A stretch of 64,000 nucleotides of DNA. Source: Dromiciops gliroides (lineage: Eukaryota > Chordata > Mammalia > Microbiotheria > Microbiotheriidae). Below are positions 53,324-64,000 of the stretch, in pieces. Under the pieces are notes generated by a model. The model made no database searches. It was not told the origin of the DNA and worked only from the letters and a program-made list of their open reading frames with translations. A program made the translations under genes and the position numbers. How positions within the stretch are numbered: position 1 is the first letter of the stretch; each line of letters starts with the position of its first letter. The stretch covers positions 4,242,223-4,306,222 of the forward strand of contig NC_057866.1 in the NCBI RefSeq assembly GCF_019393635.1, read 5' to 3'.

Positions 53324-55739
53324 GGGCAATGAGCTCACTAGGTAGGAGCTGGCCAAGATGAAACAGGAGCCAGTGAAACCTGCAGAAGGCAGAGATACGA
53401 CGAATCGGATGGGTGCATTTGGTCATACGGAGTGTTCACCAAAGACGGTGTGAGGGAGGTCTTTGAAATGGCTACAAGGGCTGCTTTGCTAAGTCAGACG
53501 CAGAAAGAAAAAAATCTGGGTGTCTCCTCTTGTAAACACAGTGGAAAGCCCAAGCCCTCACTCGGTTCATTTTTGAAGTGTTGTTTATTCATCTTAGTAG
53601 ATGATGACTGGCCTTATTCATTTATCTATAATTGACTTTAAGAGGTTTATAAATCAGAAATCATCTTGCTACCAGTATTTAGAAGACAACTGTGATTGTT
53701 TGATGACAGTCTGTGTCCAACACATCTGTGCACACCAGGGTCCCTCTGACATTTCTTTTAATAACCTTCATTCTCCCAACCATCACATCTGGCACTAATT
53801 CAAGGGAATTCTTAACTTCTTGCATCTTTTTAGAAAGAGAAAAAAGGTATGAATTGGGCTTTAATTACTTTTAAAGCTAACGGGTCCTGTTTCAGTCAGC
53901 TACAGGGCCCTATGGGGAATAAATATGGAGTCACTTCAGATCAGGATCTCGTATAAGGCTTTTATGGGTATAGCTCTGGGCTATTATGAGACCCAGCCAG
54001 AGACGGAAAGTCCCCATGCAACTGTGGCAAAGCTACAGTTCTGTGGTTTCATGTTAGTTACCTTAGAGTTACCATGCAATCCGTGCCACTTAATGTATGC
54101 TACCAACAAATAAATCTATCTACCCCAGCTTAAAAAAAAATGACTTCACATCCACAGTGGTTTTTTAATTGAGTTTTCAAGAAAACGAGCAATTTCGAGA
54201 GGTGGAGGTTAAGGAGGGAGGACATTCCTGGCCCAGGAGTTATCCAGCACCACAATGCAGAGATGGGAGATGGAGGGGCCAGTGTGCATCCAACAAATAA
54301 TCAAAGCACTTATTATTGCCTTGACTTAAAGTGGGCCAGAAAGGATGCAGCAAAGGGTGTGAAGATGTGTATTAGCAAGTCTGGCAAGGCAGGCTGGGGA
54401 AAGGGACCAGGAGCCTCACTCTGCCTGCAGTCTCAGGAGCCAGAGCACCAGAATCTTGGCATGTGAAGGAAAGTTTTCAAAGCTGACTTGAAGACAAGGC
54501 TTGCTGTGCTGCAGCCCCTGCAGTAGACACCCGGTCTGAAGTTGCTGGGGGCTGGCACAGAGCAGGCTTTCCAGCCCACGGACATCCGGGCAGCTGCTGG
54601 CCCCAGGCATGGAGAGTGCAAATAAGACTGACCACAGGTAATTTCCCAGTGACCAGAAGGTGCTGGTCCTGGGGGCACCCCCAAAACCCAAAGCAATCAA
54701 CTGGCTGAAGACTGTGTGGAATTCCTTCCTGCTTCCTAGGAATTGCTGGTCACTCATTATTTTGTGTGGACACAAAAGTTCTCCTGGTGATCTCTCTGTG
54801 AACATCTCTGACATGATTTCCAGGCCAGTGAACTCCAAGCAAAGCAGTCCATCCCCTCCAACCCCAACTCTGCACCTTAGCCCCAGTCCCCCGAGGGCTT
54901 GGTCACCCCATTCCTCAGGAGCCACAAAATCACTAACTTGAAAATGATCTCAGAGGTCAACTCCTCAAAACCCTGGCCTGGACAGGAACCCTCATAACAA
55001 GACTCCTGGCAAGTGTCCACCCAGCCTATACATGAAGACTCCCCAACCCCTAAGACAGCCCATGCTTCCATTGGGCAATTGTTAGTGCTATAAATTTCCT
55101 GCTGCTTTGTCAAGCCTAAGCCTAACTCTCTGCAATGATGCCTTCCTTCCCCCATCTCCCCACACAGTTTTGTGCTCTGGGACCCAACGAAAGGAGTTCC
55201 TTTGTCTTCTTGAAGCTCTCCTTTCTCAGGCCTAGTTTTCTCTTCCCTGTCTCTCCAGTCTTTCAGTCCTCATGTCCTTGATAGCTCAGTCCCTCTCCAT
55301 CCAGCAACTGTTACTGAAATAGCATCCCATAGGTGAGCTCAGCACTTAGGACTGAGATCAGCAGCACCCGCTAAAACTTTATCTTCAAAATGATGGCAAC
55401 TGTTTCATCATGTCTCACTCCACAGTGGTATATGTCCACGTGGGTCATCTCAGTAAGGAGATCATGCCCCTCTCCCACCTCCCCTTATGCAGGCTCTGTG
55501 CTCACTCTACTCTCTGCCTTGTACCATAAGCCCAAGGCATCACATCCAATCAAAGTGTTGGGTTTATCTCTTTACTTCTTGCTGTTCTACCCACTCTGAA
55601 CATCCTAGGGGCCCTAGATACCAACTCACTCAATAATTACTACTACCACTACCTCCTCCCCCCTCCTCCTCTTGTCCTTGTTGGTGTTACTGTAAATAGC
55701 GCTCAAGCAAAGCACTTTCAATATTGTATCCAAATTCCT
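53324..55739. other. Mostly unassigned, 2.4 kb
   Basis: 53324-53440 may still be ERV leader. 53880-54125 has GGGGAATAAATATGG and AACAAATAAATC and could be an unknown LTR, with no ends found. A 169-codon minus frame at 54416-54925 is the longest non-repeat frame but shows no domain or exon context. Confidence 0.4.
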
Positions 55740-55930
55740 TCTAATACCATGCCTGTGAGATCGGTATTATTATTATCACCCCCATTTTACAGAACAGTAA
55801 ACTGAGGTTGAGAGAGGTTAAGTGACTTGCCCAGGATAATATAGCTAGTAAGTACCTAAGGAAGAATTTGAACCCAGATATTTCTGACTCCAAGTTGAGT
55901 ACTCTATTTGTTTCCTGGCTGCCTTTCTCC
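55740..55930 (-). repeat. MIR
   Basis: CCATTTTACAGAACAGTAAA, GTTAAGTGACTTGCCCAGGA, AATTTGAACCCAGATATTTC, TGACTCCAAGTTGAGTACTC. Confidence 0.85.
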
Positions 55931-56189
55931 AGGAGACAATTCTCTTTCCATGTATCTATTCTCACAGCAGCCAGGCTGGCCTAATTCACCACATACTCTG
56001 GTACCCTGGCTACTTTTGGACACAACTAAGCAGCCCTCAAAGTGACTATTTTAGCTACGTTGTGCTCCATACAGACACCCCTGGACTGGCTGAAGATGGG
56101 GAGGAAAATTCCCCATGGAGTCATTTAGCTGTCTTTGCCTTCCCTTCATCCCTGCAGTGTCCCAAACTCTAGCAGCATCCTGGGAGACA

Positions 56190-56385
56190 GTGGTGGTCTA
56201 GTAGGAAGGGGTTCAGATCTGGAATCAAAAGGCCAGGGTCTAGAGCCCAGTTTGGCCATTTGCCAGCTAGGAAGAAGCTTCTTTGGGCCTCAATGCTTCG
56301 TTTTTGTAAAAGGGGCCCTAATATACAAACCTCCCATCACAGGGTTGCTGTGGTTGTCTTGTGAAATGCTTGAGAAATAAGATAT
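56190..56385 (+). repeat. MIR
   Basis: TCAGATCTGGAATCAAAAGG, GGGCCTCAATGCTTCGTTTT, TGTAAAAGGGGCCCTAATAT, GGGTTGCTGTGGTTGTCTTG. Confidence 0.7.
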
Positions 56386-56822
56386 TGCTTTTTCTGTTGT
56401 TCTTGGCTCTGCTTGGGGCTTTAATCATGAGGCTGCACCACTGGCCACCTAACTCCAAAGTCCCCTGGAGGGGGGAGGGCAGATGAGAGCCAGGGACCTC
56501 AGCATGATGGAAGCAGGGTGATTTGCTTGGTTGCAGTTCTTCACTCTGGCAAAAATTCTGCTATAAACACTTTGAGCACATGTGAGACCTTTCTTTCCAT
56601 CTTCATTGCATAGGAATGGGACTTCTGAGGCAAAGAGAATGGATTGTAATCATTCCTGAGCATAATTGCAAATAATTTTCCAGAAAGGTCAGCCAAATTC
56701 ATATCTCCCCCTCGCCCCCACCACAATGCCTTAAAGTACCTATCTATGCACAGCCTCTCCAGCATTGACTCTTTTGTCACATTGGACAGTTTGCTGGATA
56801 GGAGGTAAAACCTCAGAATATT
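56386..56822. other. Unassigned, possible old L1 near 56520-56810
   Basis: ATTCTGCTATAAACACTTTG and CTTCTGAGGCAAAGAGAATG recall the reverse of an L1 ORF2 end. Too diverged to assign. Confidence 0.35.
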
Positions 56823-57341
<519 letters not shown>

Positions 57342-57851
57342 GTTTCTCTTCTTATTAGTTATTTGGAACAATCTTTTATATAGTCATTAGGAGATGGCAC
57401 TTCTAAGAACTGTTTATTTGTATTTGGTGACTGCTTACCCACCAAGCAATGGATCTTGTTCTTCAGTGGGATGTCTTTGTGCAGTTTCATCTTAAATAAG
57501 TTTAAACTGAGCTAAGACTTTGAGGATGTCCTGTGCATTTATAGGTTACCAGGTAGGGCTCTTAACCTGGAAGAGAGCATCAGCTTCTTCAGCTTGCAGC
57601 TCACTCTTTCCCACTCTCTTCACCATCAGTAGGGCTTGAGGGACACTTTAACTGTCAAGGGAGAAAATAAAACAAACTTTAAAACACACACCACATAGAA
57701 AGAAATTTGGAACTGGAAAAGACCATGGAATCGAGACCATCTGAGCTAAAAGGGATCTTAGAAGAGAGAATGCCAGACTGGGAAGTAACATGGCTTGGGG
57801 AGGCTCCAAGGAGCCAGGATCATGGGGACTCAGCATGTCCTACTTGACTTC
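57342..57851. other. Unassigned sequence
   Basis: No repeat or gene recognised. CTTC at 57848-57851 is the TSD of the next LTR. Confidence 0.4.
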
Positions 57852-58224
57852 TGTAACGATTGGAATGATGCCACCTGCTGGAGACTTACTGTAGAACAGC
57901 TCCGACCATGAGGTGAAGGTCTTTGAGGGCAAGACCATGCATCTTTTCTTTGGCATCAGGAAGTGACGTTTGCTGGTGGGAGGAAGAAGGGGGAGCAAGG
58001 CGCTCTGACTCCCTCTTTTTCCTGGGGACTCTGGCGGAGAGCGGAGCTAGAAATGCGCTTTCCCTTTAATAGATAGATGAATTCAGGCCTTTCTCTCTCT
58101 TTTTACCAAATTCTTATTCTCCTTAATAAATGCTTAAAAGCCTAACTCTTGCTAAAGCTTATAATTTATTGGCAACCACTCATTAGGTATTTTAGACAGA
58201 CTAGCTAGAATTTTAGCTTTAACA
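57852..58224 (+). mobile_element. Solo ERV LTR (5' type alpha, 3' type X), TSD CTTC
   Basis: Starts TGTAACGATTGGAATGATGC and ends TTTTAGCTTTAACA, with CTTC on both sides (57848-57851, 58225-58228). Poly-A region CCTTAATAAATGCTTAAAAG. Short at 373 bp. Its start matches the 20.3 kb LTR and its poly-A region matches the 13.7 kb LTR. Confidence 0.9.
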
Positions 58225-58228
58225 CTTC

Positions 58229-59239
58229 ATAAGGTATGAGACAAGAGACAAAGTAAAGAAAAAGCTTGACAGTCACCATATTAACCTCTCCACCCTACAG
58301 AAAGATGGGAAGTGCTGAGGGCCACAGAATGAACATTGGAATGTTCTGGAGGTGATTGACCCCGGACCATCAGTGCTAGGGTGCTTATTGAAGCAGTTTC
58401 CAGCTACGCTGTGATAGAGGGAAGCTTCAGACTGAACTCAAATGCATCCTTCTCTAATCAAGCGTGTCAAAATGCAATTCAGTGGCTATCACGGGTGTCT
58501 GATGGACAGGCCTAATCTTCATGACCTCGAGAGGGTGCAAATCCCTAGTAACAGCTGATTACAGTCCTAATAACTATGGGGCTGATGTGGCAGCTCTTCA
58601 GACAATTTCTCCATCCAAAATGTATTTGCATATTAGAAATGTAATTTCTTTCCAAGCGTGGCAATTTGCCACAGCTGCTTTCACCCAAATGGAAAACTAA
58701 AGCAAAACAAAGGAGAAAAAAAGCCTTTTGCTTGCCCTGATGGCCAAGTGTTTCTGGGCTAGAAAGCAGACCGGAGGCATCAAGATGAGGGATGGGGGCA
58801 GGCTGTGCAGAGTCAGGGGAAACAGTCTTGTATGGATTAGATCAGAGCAGAGCCCAGTGGAGGCCCTCGAATTAGCAATGGGGCCTAAATTTTAACTGAG
58901 ACTATTTACCCCCAAATGGATCAGATGGGCACAGCCCTGAATTGAGTTGAAATGCACAGTAGAGAAATCCAGGGGAAGGGAGGAGCCCCAGATTATCCAG
59001 TGGAACTGAGGGGCTGGCCACGTTGCCATAGGAGGAAGGAGGAGGGGGATGGATGAGGAGAGAGGCGGAGGGGAAGAGGAGAAGAGGAAGGAGGAGGGCA
59101 GAAGAGAAGTCTACACAGGGCCATCACTCTTTTTCACTACTTAGTTGTGTTGATGATCAGAATCACTGGGCAGCTGGGTAGCCCAGATCTCCCAAAGCCT
59201 GTTCCCATGCCAACCACCTTCACCCGCTTATCAAAGAAG
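58229..59239. other. Unique sequence, strongest conserved-noncoding candidate (about 58440-58760)
   Basis: Contains TGTATTTGCATATTAGAAAT (POU octamer ATTTGCAT), AACAGCTGATTACAGTCCTA (E-box and homeodomain words) and GCAATTTGCCACAGCTGC. No repeat signature. 59040-59105 is G/A-rich. Confidence 0.45.
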
Positions 59240-59470
59240 TCAGAGAGGCAGTGTGCTATGATGAATAGAGTTCTGGACTTGGAATTAGGAAGACCTGGGT
59301 TCAAATTCTGCCTCAGGAACTTGCTTAGGAGAGTTATTCAGCCTTTTTCTTCCTCACCTACAAAATGAAGGGTTTAGGCTCAATAGCCTCAGATCTAGCT
59401 CTATGAATGTATGGGGCACGAAAGACCTGGGTTCAAATCCTGCCTAAGACACAGCTCTGTGACCCTGACC
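59240..59470 (+). repeat. MIR and a second MIR fragment
   Basis: TTCTGGACTTGGAATTAGGA, GGTTCAAATTCTGCCTCAGG, then GACCTGGGTTCAAATCCTGC, CTGTGACCCTGACC. Confidence 0.78.
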
Positions 59471-60209
59471 TGTTCAGGTAAGCTCTAAGTGTGTTTGGTC
59501 ATCAGCAGTCCAGGGATGATTATGATAAGGAAACACTGACTGTAAACTCTCTGCAAACCTTAAAGCCCCGAATCAGCAGCGGCTAGTCACTCACATGATA
59601 TTCAAATGGAGACTCGGGGTCAACCTTTGAAATCATCTTCCCAGTTTGGGCTACTTTTGGCAGGAGAGCTTGACAGCCCTGGCAGCCAGGGATGGGAGGT
59701 TCCATGACTCACACAGCGAAGGGAGGCCCAGCAGTAGTAGAAGGAGGGCTTCCTCCTTGCAAGGCTGCTCCCGAGATCCCAGGGGTTTCTTTCTGTTGGA
59801 TTGTCCAATGAAGGGGTTGATTGAGGTGGGCCCACCTCTTGTCATTCCACAAGAGCTTCTCCTATGCAGACTTGGAGCAGGGAGTGGCCGGAAACACATT
59901 CATAATGATGGGGTCTATACATTCATAATGATGGGGTCTTAGCTTCAGAGATGGAAAGAGCAGCCAAAGCCAGGCTGGCCAGTCCCCTCCTTTACATAGG
60001 AGACAACTGAGACCAAGATGTCAAAAAGTAAAGCAAAAAACAACTGCATTTTAGCAACCTAAAGTTTCACAAATAATGATCTCAAACTCAAGTTTTTTGG
60101 CATTCTTGTGGGGTCTGGACTGAAGCTGAAAACCAAGAATTCTGAAAGAGAAATTATTTTCAATCGGTCTCCATTAAAATTTAAAAAAGAAAAGAAAAAT
60201 GTGCACAGA
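59471..60209. other. Unassigned, with a short local duplication
   Basis: CATTCATAATGATGGGGTCT occurs twice near 59898 and 59920 (22-base spacing), a small tandem duplication. Nothing else recognised. Confidence 0.5.
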
Positions 60210-60400
60210 ACTCTGGACCTGTAGTCAGGAAGATCTGAATGAGTTTGAATGAGGCCTCAGTAATTTAGCTGTGTGACCCTGGGGAAGTCACTTAACCACT
60301 GTCAGTCTTGGTTTTCTCATCTGTAAAATGAAGGTTTTAATAGCACCCTTCTTCCCAGGACTGTTGTGAAGATGAAATCAGGTAGTGGTGTTTTTAAGTG
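60210..60400 (+). repeat. MIR
   Basis: ACTCTGGACCTGTAGTCAGG, TAGCTGTGTGACCCTGGGGA, TTGGTTTTCTCATCTGTAAA, GGACTGTTGTGAAGATGAAA. Confidence 0.85.
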
Positions 60401-60917
60401 CCCCTTTTAGGGAGCTGAAGTGGGGCAGTTGAGAAAGATGGGCAACAAATGGGTTAAGAATGTGTGTCCATCAGCCCTCCTGCTTAGCCTCCTGGGGGCT
60501 GAAACATCACCTTAAAGAATGCCTTCATCAGGAGGGTGCCAGGACTAATAGGCATATGATGGAAGCAGTGTTCCCCACATAGTTTGCCAAATGGAAAGGC
60601 TTGGAAAAGGACACATGCCGCACCCCCCCCCCCAACAAAATTGTACATCCAGCAACCCACACCCAGTGCTAAGGCCAACCAAAATAGGGTGGCTGGGCTA
60701 TGCCACCTGGCCATTTGGGGGATGCCTGCTATTTGGTGAGGGAAGAGGAAAGGGGGGAAGGAAGGAAAGCCCCCTTATAGGTAGGGCTCAGCCTTCTGGG
60801 GCTTGTGAAAGTGATGGGCTTTTGTAACCCTCACTAGCCACTGTAGGTCAAGAGAGGTAAACCATCTAGAAAGCCTGACTCAATTCTAACTTCACATCCA
60901 TTCAACACATATTTGTT
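60401..60917. other. Unassigned sequence
   Basis: A C-run of about 10 near 60625. No gene or repeat recognised. Confidence 0.4.
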
Positions 60918-61175
60918 GTTGTTGTTGTTCAGTTGTTTTTCAGTCATGTCCCCCGCTTCAATGACCCCATTTGGGCTTTTTTGGGCAAAGATCCTGGAGT
61001 TGTTTGAAATTTCCTTCTTCAGCTTATTCAACAAATGAGGAAACTGAGGCAACCAGGCTGAAGTGACTGGCCCAGGGTTGCACACCTAGGAAGTGTCTGA
61101 GGACAAATTTGAACTCAGGAAGATGAGTCTTCCTGAATCCAGGTCCCTCACTCTATCTACTGTAACACCACCTAT
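60918..61175 (-). mobile_element. SINE with RTE/BovB-type tail
   Basis: GTTGTTGTTGTTCAGTTGTT, ATGACCCCATTTGGGCTTTT, GGGCAAAGATCCTGGAGTTG (tail), AAATGAGGAAACTGAGGCAA, TTTGAACTCAGGAAGATGAG, ending TAACACCACCT. Confidence 0.85.
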
Positions 61176-61262
61176 TATTAGATACCTATTGTGTGCAAGG
61201 CACTGAGAATGCAAAGACAAGCCAAAAGATGGACATTCTCTGCCCCTAAAAAGCTTGTATTT
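61176..61262 (-). repeat. L2 3' end
   Basis: AGATACCTATTGTGTGCAAG, GCACTGAGAATGCAAAGACA and TCTCTGCCCCTAAAAAGCTT are reverse L2. Confidence 0.65.
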
Positions 61263-61529
61263 ACCACAGGAATACAACAGGCAAATGGGAAAGAAAAATG
61301 AATTGGAGGCTCCCCATTGGAGGGGAGACTTGAAGTAAACAATGAAGAAAGTTAAATGGACACTAAAGAATTCCTTTTACATATAGGACTTATTTAGGAC
61401 AATTCAAAGAGATGGACCTGGACTCGACCTATGCTTTCAGTGATACAGAGAACTCCCATATGGGGAAATGGGGAAAAATACTCTACCAAGGCAAATTAGC
61501 ATCTTCTCTCAAAGTATCCTGTTAGTGAG

Positions 61530-61655
61530 CTGCTTAGCAGTACTGAGAAGTTAAGAGATTTGCTCAGTCACACAGCCAAGATACGGCAGAAGCAAGATTT
61601 GAATTTTAGGTCTTAGTGGCTCAGCCACCAGATCTCTATTCACTTTGCCACACTT
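61530..61655 (-). repeat. MIR
   Basis: AAGAGATTTGCTCAGTCACA, CAGCCAAGATACGGCAGAAG, GATTTGAATTTTAGGTCTTA, CTCTATTCACTTTGCCA. Confidence 0.7.
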
Positions 61656-61672
61656 TGGGAGGATGTATATGT

Positions 61673-61940
61673 GGAGAGACAGACAGACAGACAGACAGAC
61701 AGAGAGAGATGGAGACAGAGAGAGACAGAAAGACAGAGACAGAGACAGACAGAGAGACAGAGACAGAGACAGAGATAGAGAGAGCTAGGGAGAACCAGAG
61801 ACAGAGAGAGAGAGACAGAGACAGAGACAGACAGAGAGAGACACACAGAAAGATAGAGACAGAGACAGACAGAGAGACAGAGACAGAGATAGAGAGAGCT
61901 AGGGAGAACCAGAGACAGACAGAGACAGAGACAGAGATTC
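61673..61940 (+). repeat. GACA/GAGACA microsatellite
   Basis: Runs of GACA, GAGACA and GAGA over about 270 bp. Two longer similar units (GAGAGCTAGGGAGAACCAGA at about 61780 and 61895) show internal duplication. The open frames here are artefacts. Confidence 0.93.
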
Positions 61941-62949
61941 AGAGAGAACCTGATTACAATTGAGATTGATTAGGGTTGGGCCTGATAGGGTTTTTTCCTT
62001 TGTTTTTCCCCTTTCTTCTTTAGACTCCAATTGGCAGCTTAAAGTTGTTGTTTCAAACCGAAATCCTTTTGTGAAGAGGCCGGCTGTGGATCCACTTCCC
62101 CTCTAATCCCTTGGTGTACAAAGTGATGACTGGTGTGTGGCAGTGTCTCCTGGGCTATCTCGTACTGGAGCTCTTTAACATGGCTGTATTTTTGGAATGC
62201 CTGTGACTGGGTGTTGACACTCTTCCTCTGTTTGGGTCCCCCTGTGACTATGAGTGAGGTTCAGTTCCTGGTCCAGTTGTCATGCCAGCAGGGTCGTGTC
62301 TTCATCAAGGAAACTGCTCGTTTTGAGGCTGTGTTTTGACTGGGAGTAGAAATCCCCAGTCCATAGCACCAAATAAGGTCTTCTCTATTAGGGGAGATGT
62401 TGGAAATTTTCCAAATTGGACAGAAGAGAGGACAAAGCTTATTCTCTGATAGGTGGATTATTTGAACCAGCAGCCTACTCTGGCCTTTCAGCTTCTTTGG
62501 AGGGATAAGGACTGGGGGAGGTCAGAGAATTGGTTATTATTCACCCCACTCCCTCTGAAGGGGGATGTGGGGAGAAGGGTTAAAGCTATCCTGCTGAGTG
62601 AAGGTTGGACTGAAGCTGATGACGAACAAACTGTATGTAAGTACAGATTGAAAGGGACTCAGCAAGTGAAGAAATTAAAAACTTTATTCAGAGAAAATGT
62701 TTGCACCAATTAAACAACAAAAACAAAAAAAAAATAGTTTGATTTGGTCATTTGTTTAAATAGGCTGCCCGGGAAGAACTGTTGCAATTGCATGATTCAT
62801 CTTCTAATTTGGTGTTGAGTTTTATTTTTTCTCTGATAAATCAATACTCTAACTGCCTATGACAGATGTTTTAGAAATGTTTCCGAATGTTTCCAATGTT
62901 TCCTTCATTGGAAACCTGTGCCTTTGGACTCTATTAAAAAGAGCATCTG
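61941..62949. other. Unassigned, with an 86-codon frame and A-rich tail, possible retrocopy
   Basis: The plus frame at 62453-62713 (with WTEADDEQTVCKYRLKGTQQ) ends near AAACAACAAAAACAAAAAAA. I do not recognise the protein. The A-rich end after a frame suggests a retroposed transcript or an unknown element. About 62020-62400 may belong to it. Confidence 0.35.
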
Positions 62950-63104
62950 GGGCGGCTAGGTGGCGCAGTGGATAAAGCACCGGTCCTGGATTCAGGAGTA
63001 CCTGAGTTCAAATCTGGCGTCAGACACTTGACACTTACCAGCTGCGTGACCCTGGGCAAGTCACTTAACCCCATTGCCCTGCAAAAAAAAAAAAAAAAAA
63101 AAAG
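62950..63104 (+). mobile_element. Young SINE with long A tail
   Basis: GGGGCGGCTAGGTGGCGCAG, GCACCGGTCCTGGATTCAGG, GCTGCGTGACCCTGGGCAAG, then 21 A. Flanks AGAGCATCT and AGATCATCC may be the TSD. High CpG content indicates youth. Confidence 0.92.
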
Positions 63105-63867
63105 ATCATCCATGATATAGGGGCAGGATGCTTCTTTGGTGTCTATAGGCTTTTGACCTCTTTGATTTCTTAATTCTGACCCATAGTTTCCAATATATTT
63201 TTCATCATCTTTCTCTTTTCCTGACTCTACATTACACTCATTGAATATGAAAGTATATGTTGATTTAATTTGAAGAGTCTTATTCAAGGTCTTTTCCTTA
63301 CACATTGCAATGCAAGATGACCACATTTACCATACAATGGTATTTCGTTTTTGCATTTAGGCACAAAACAAAGCCAACTGCCAACAACTTTGAGTCTCAC
63401 CAAGGCAAATCTTTGAGCTAGCCATCCATTCAGCTGTGACTTCCTTGTGCTTTCTCATATCATTAATAGCAAGAATGTCAATATGTTCAGTTACTCCCTT
63501 GTTATATTGACTCAATGGGTTCTTTTGTACATAACATAAAAATTCCCCTTCCATATATAAAAATATATAAATTGTTTAAGAAATACTCACATTCCTTCAA
63601 ATAGAGTTGGAATAAATGGTTATTGTGTAAAAAAGATCAGACACTTGCATTTTAAAGAAAAAGATGACCCTTGCTGTTAATTGGTTCACAAATCAATGCC
63701 TAGTGGTCCCACATCTATATATCCTTATGTGATCTGTGTACATGGTCATGGTTCACTAGTTAACCTTAAAGTTAACTTCACATAGGATAAAGAAATATTG
63801 TAACAGAGACTCAAGTCATCGCTGTTTTGCAATGATATGCCATAGCAGCTATGGAAGAGATGGACTG
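63105..63867. other. Unassigned AT-rich sequence
   Basis: No repeat, RNA or gene recognised. Confidence 0.4.
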
Positions 63868-64000
63868 TAGATTTTTTTAGTTAATATTTTATTTCCCCCA
63901 ATTACATATTAAAATGTTTTAAAAATATGTTTTAAAAGTTTTGAGTTCCCAATTCTATCCCTCCATCCCCTCCCCCACTCCCTGAAGTAGAAAGCAATCT
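63868..64000 (-). mobile_element. L1 3' end, continuing past the window
   Basis: TTAATATTTTATTTCCCCCA, ATTACATATTAAAATGTTTT and the pyrimidine tract CCCTCCATCCCCTCCCCCAC then AAAGCAATCT are the reverse of an L1 terminus and 3' UTR. Confidence 0.75.

Noticed and set aside
53880-54125. Possible LTR with two AATAAA signals
   Set aside because: No TG...CA ends, TSD or related copy in the window could be found.
54416-54925. 169-codon minus-strand frame
   Set aside because: Longest non-repeat frame, but no recognisable domain, no promoter or splice context and no neighbouring exons. A frame this long can arise by chance in 64 kb with six frames.
61616-61963. Frames rich in RET/DRQ and, on the other strand, SLSVCL
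   Set aside because: Produced by the GACA/GAGACA microsatellite.

Overview
The window is vertebrate nuclear DNA and almost certainly marsupial. The evidence is the repeat content: many copies of a tRNA-derived SINE with the core GTGTGACCCTGGGCAAGTCA, marsupial-type L1 3' ends, old MIR/L2/CR1(L3) repeats, and LTRs ending TG...CA. From memory, the young SINE resembles the Australian-marsupial form more than the South American opossum form. That placement is inference and would need a repeat library to settle.

No host protein-coding gene could be supported. Every open frame is short. The longest are artefacts of simple repeats, pieces of L1, L2 or retroviral gag, or frames with no recognisable family. 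The window reads as intergenic DNA or a long intron. The one host gene-derived item is a decayed 7SL (SRP) RNA copy at about 38.9-39.6 kb, split by an L1 insertion.

Layout. 0-4.4 kb: old MIR, L2 and CR1 fragments. 4.4-6 kb: a perfect (CCCTT)65 array, then an L1 interrupted by an opposite-strand L1 carrying a SINE. 7-14.3 kb: three LTRs (7.1, 9.5 and 13.7 kb), L2, CR1 and L1 pieces. 15-25 kb: mostly old MIR/L2, two long composite SINEs and one LTR (20.3 kb). 26-31.2 kb: a dense L1 cluster with deep nesting (an LTR inside a SINE beside an L1 5' UTR, L1 inside L1, SINE inside L1, and a 41-bp LTR remnant inside L1). 32-37 kb: SINEs, a microsatellite, CR1. 37.5-39.7 kb: reverse-strand L1 with a SINE, then the split 7SL copy. 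40-47 kb: mostly old MIR with unique sequence between. 47-53.3 kb: the retroviral block. It holds one LTR containing a SINE and a second LTR, a matching LTR with a lysine-type primer-binding site, and a reverse-strand gamma-like gag fossil broken up by SINEs and another LTR. 53.3-64 kb: mostly unique DNA with a 314-base pure-purine tract, one LTR (57.9 kb), MIRs, a GACA repeat and a young SINE.

The biology here is transposition history rather than a gene pathway. The strongest points are the split 7SL copy, the LTR/PBS abutting an inverted gag fossil, the mosaic LTRs whose 5' and 3' halves occur in all four combinations, the SINEs that share one head but carry three different tails, and a possible composite L1-linked module present at two loci. 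Calls are by eye from remembered consensus sequences, and boundaries without target-site duplications (TSDs) are approximate.
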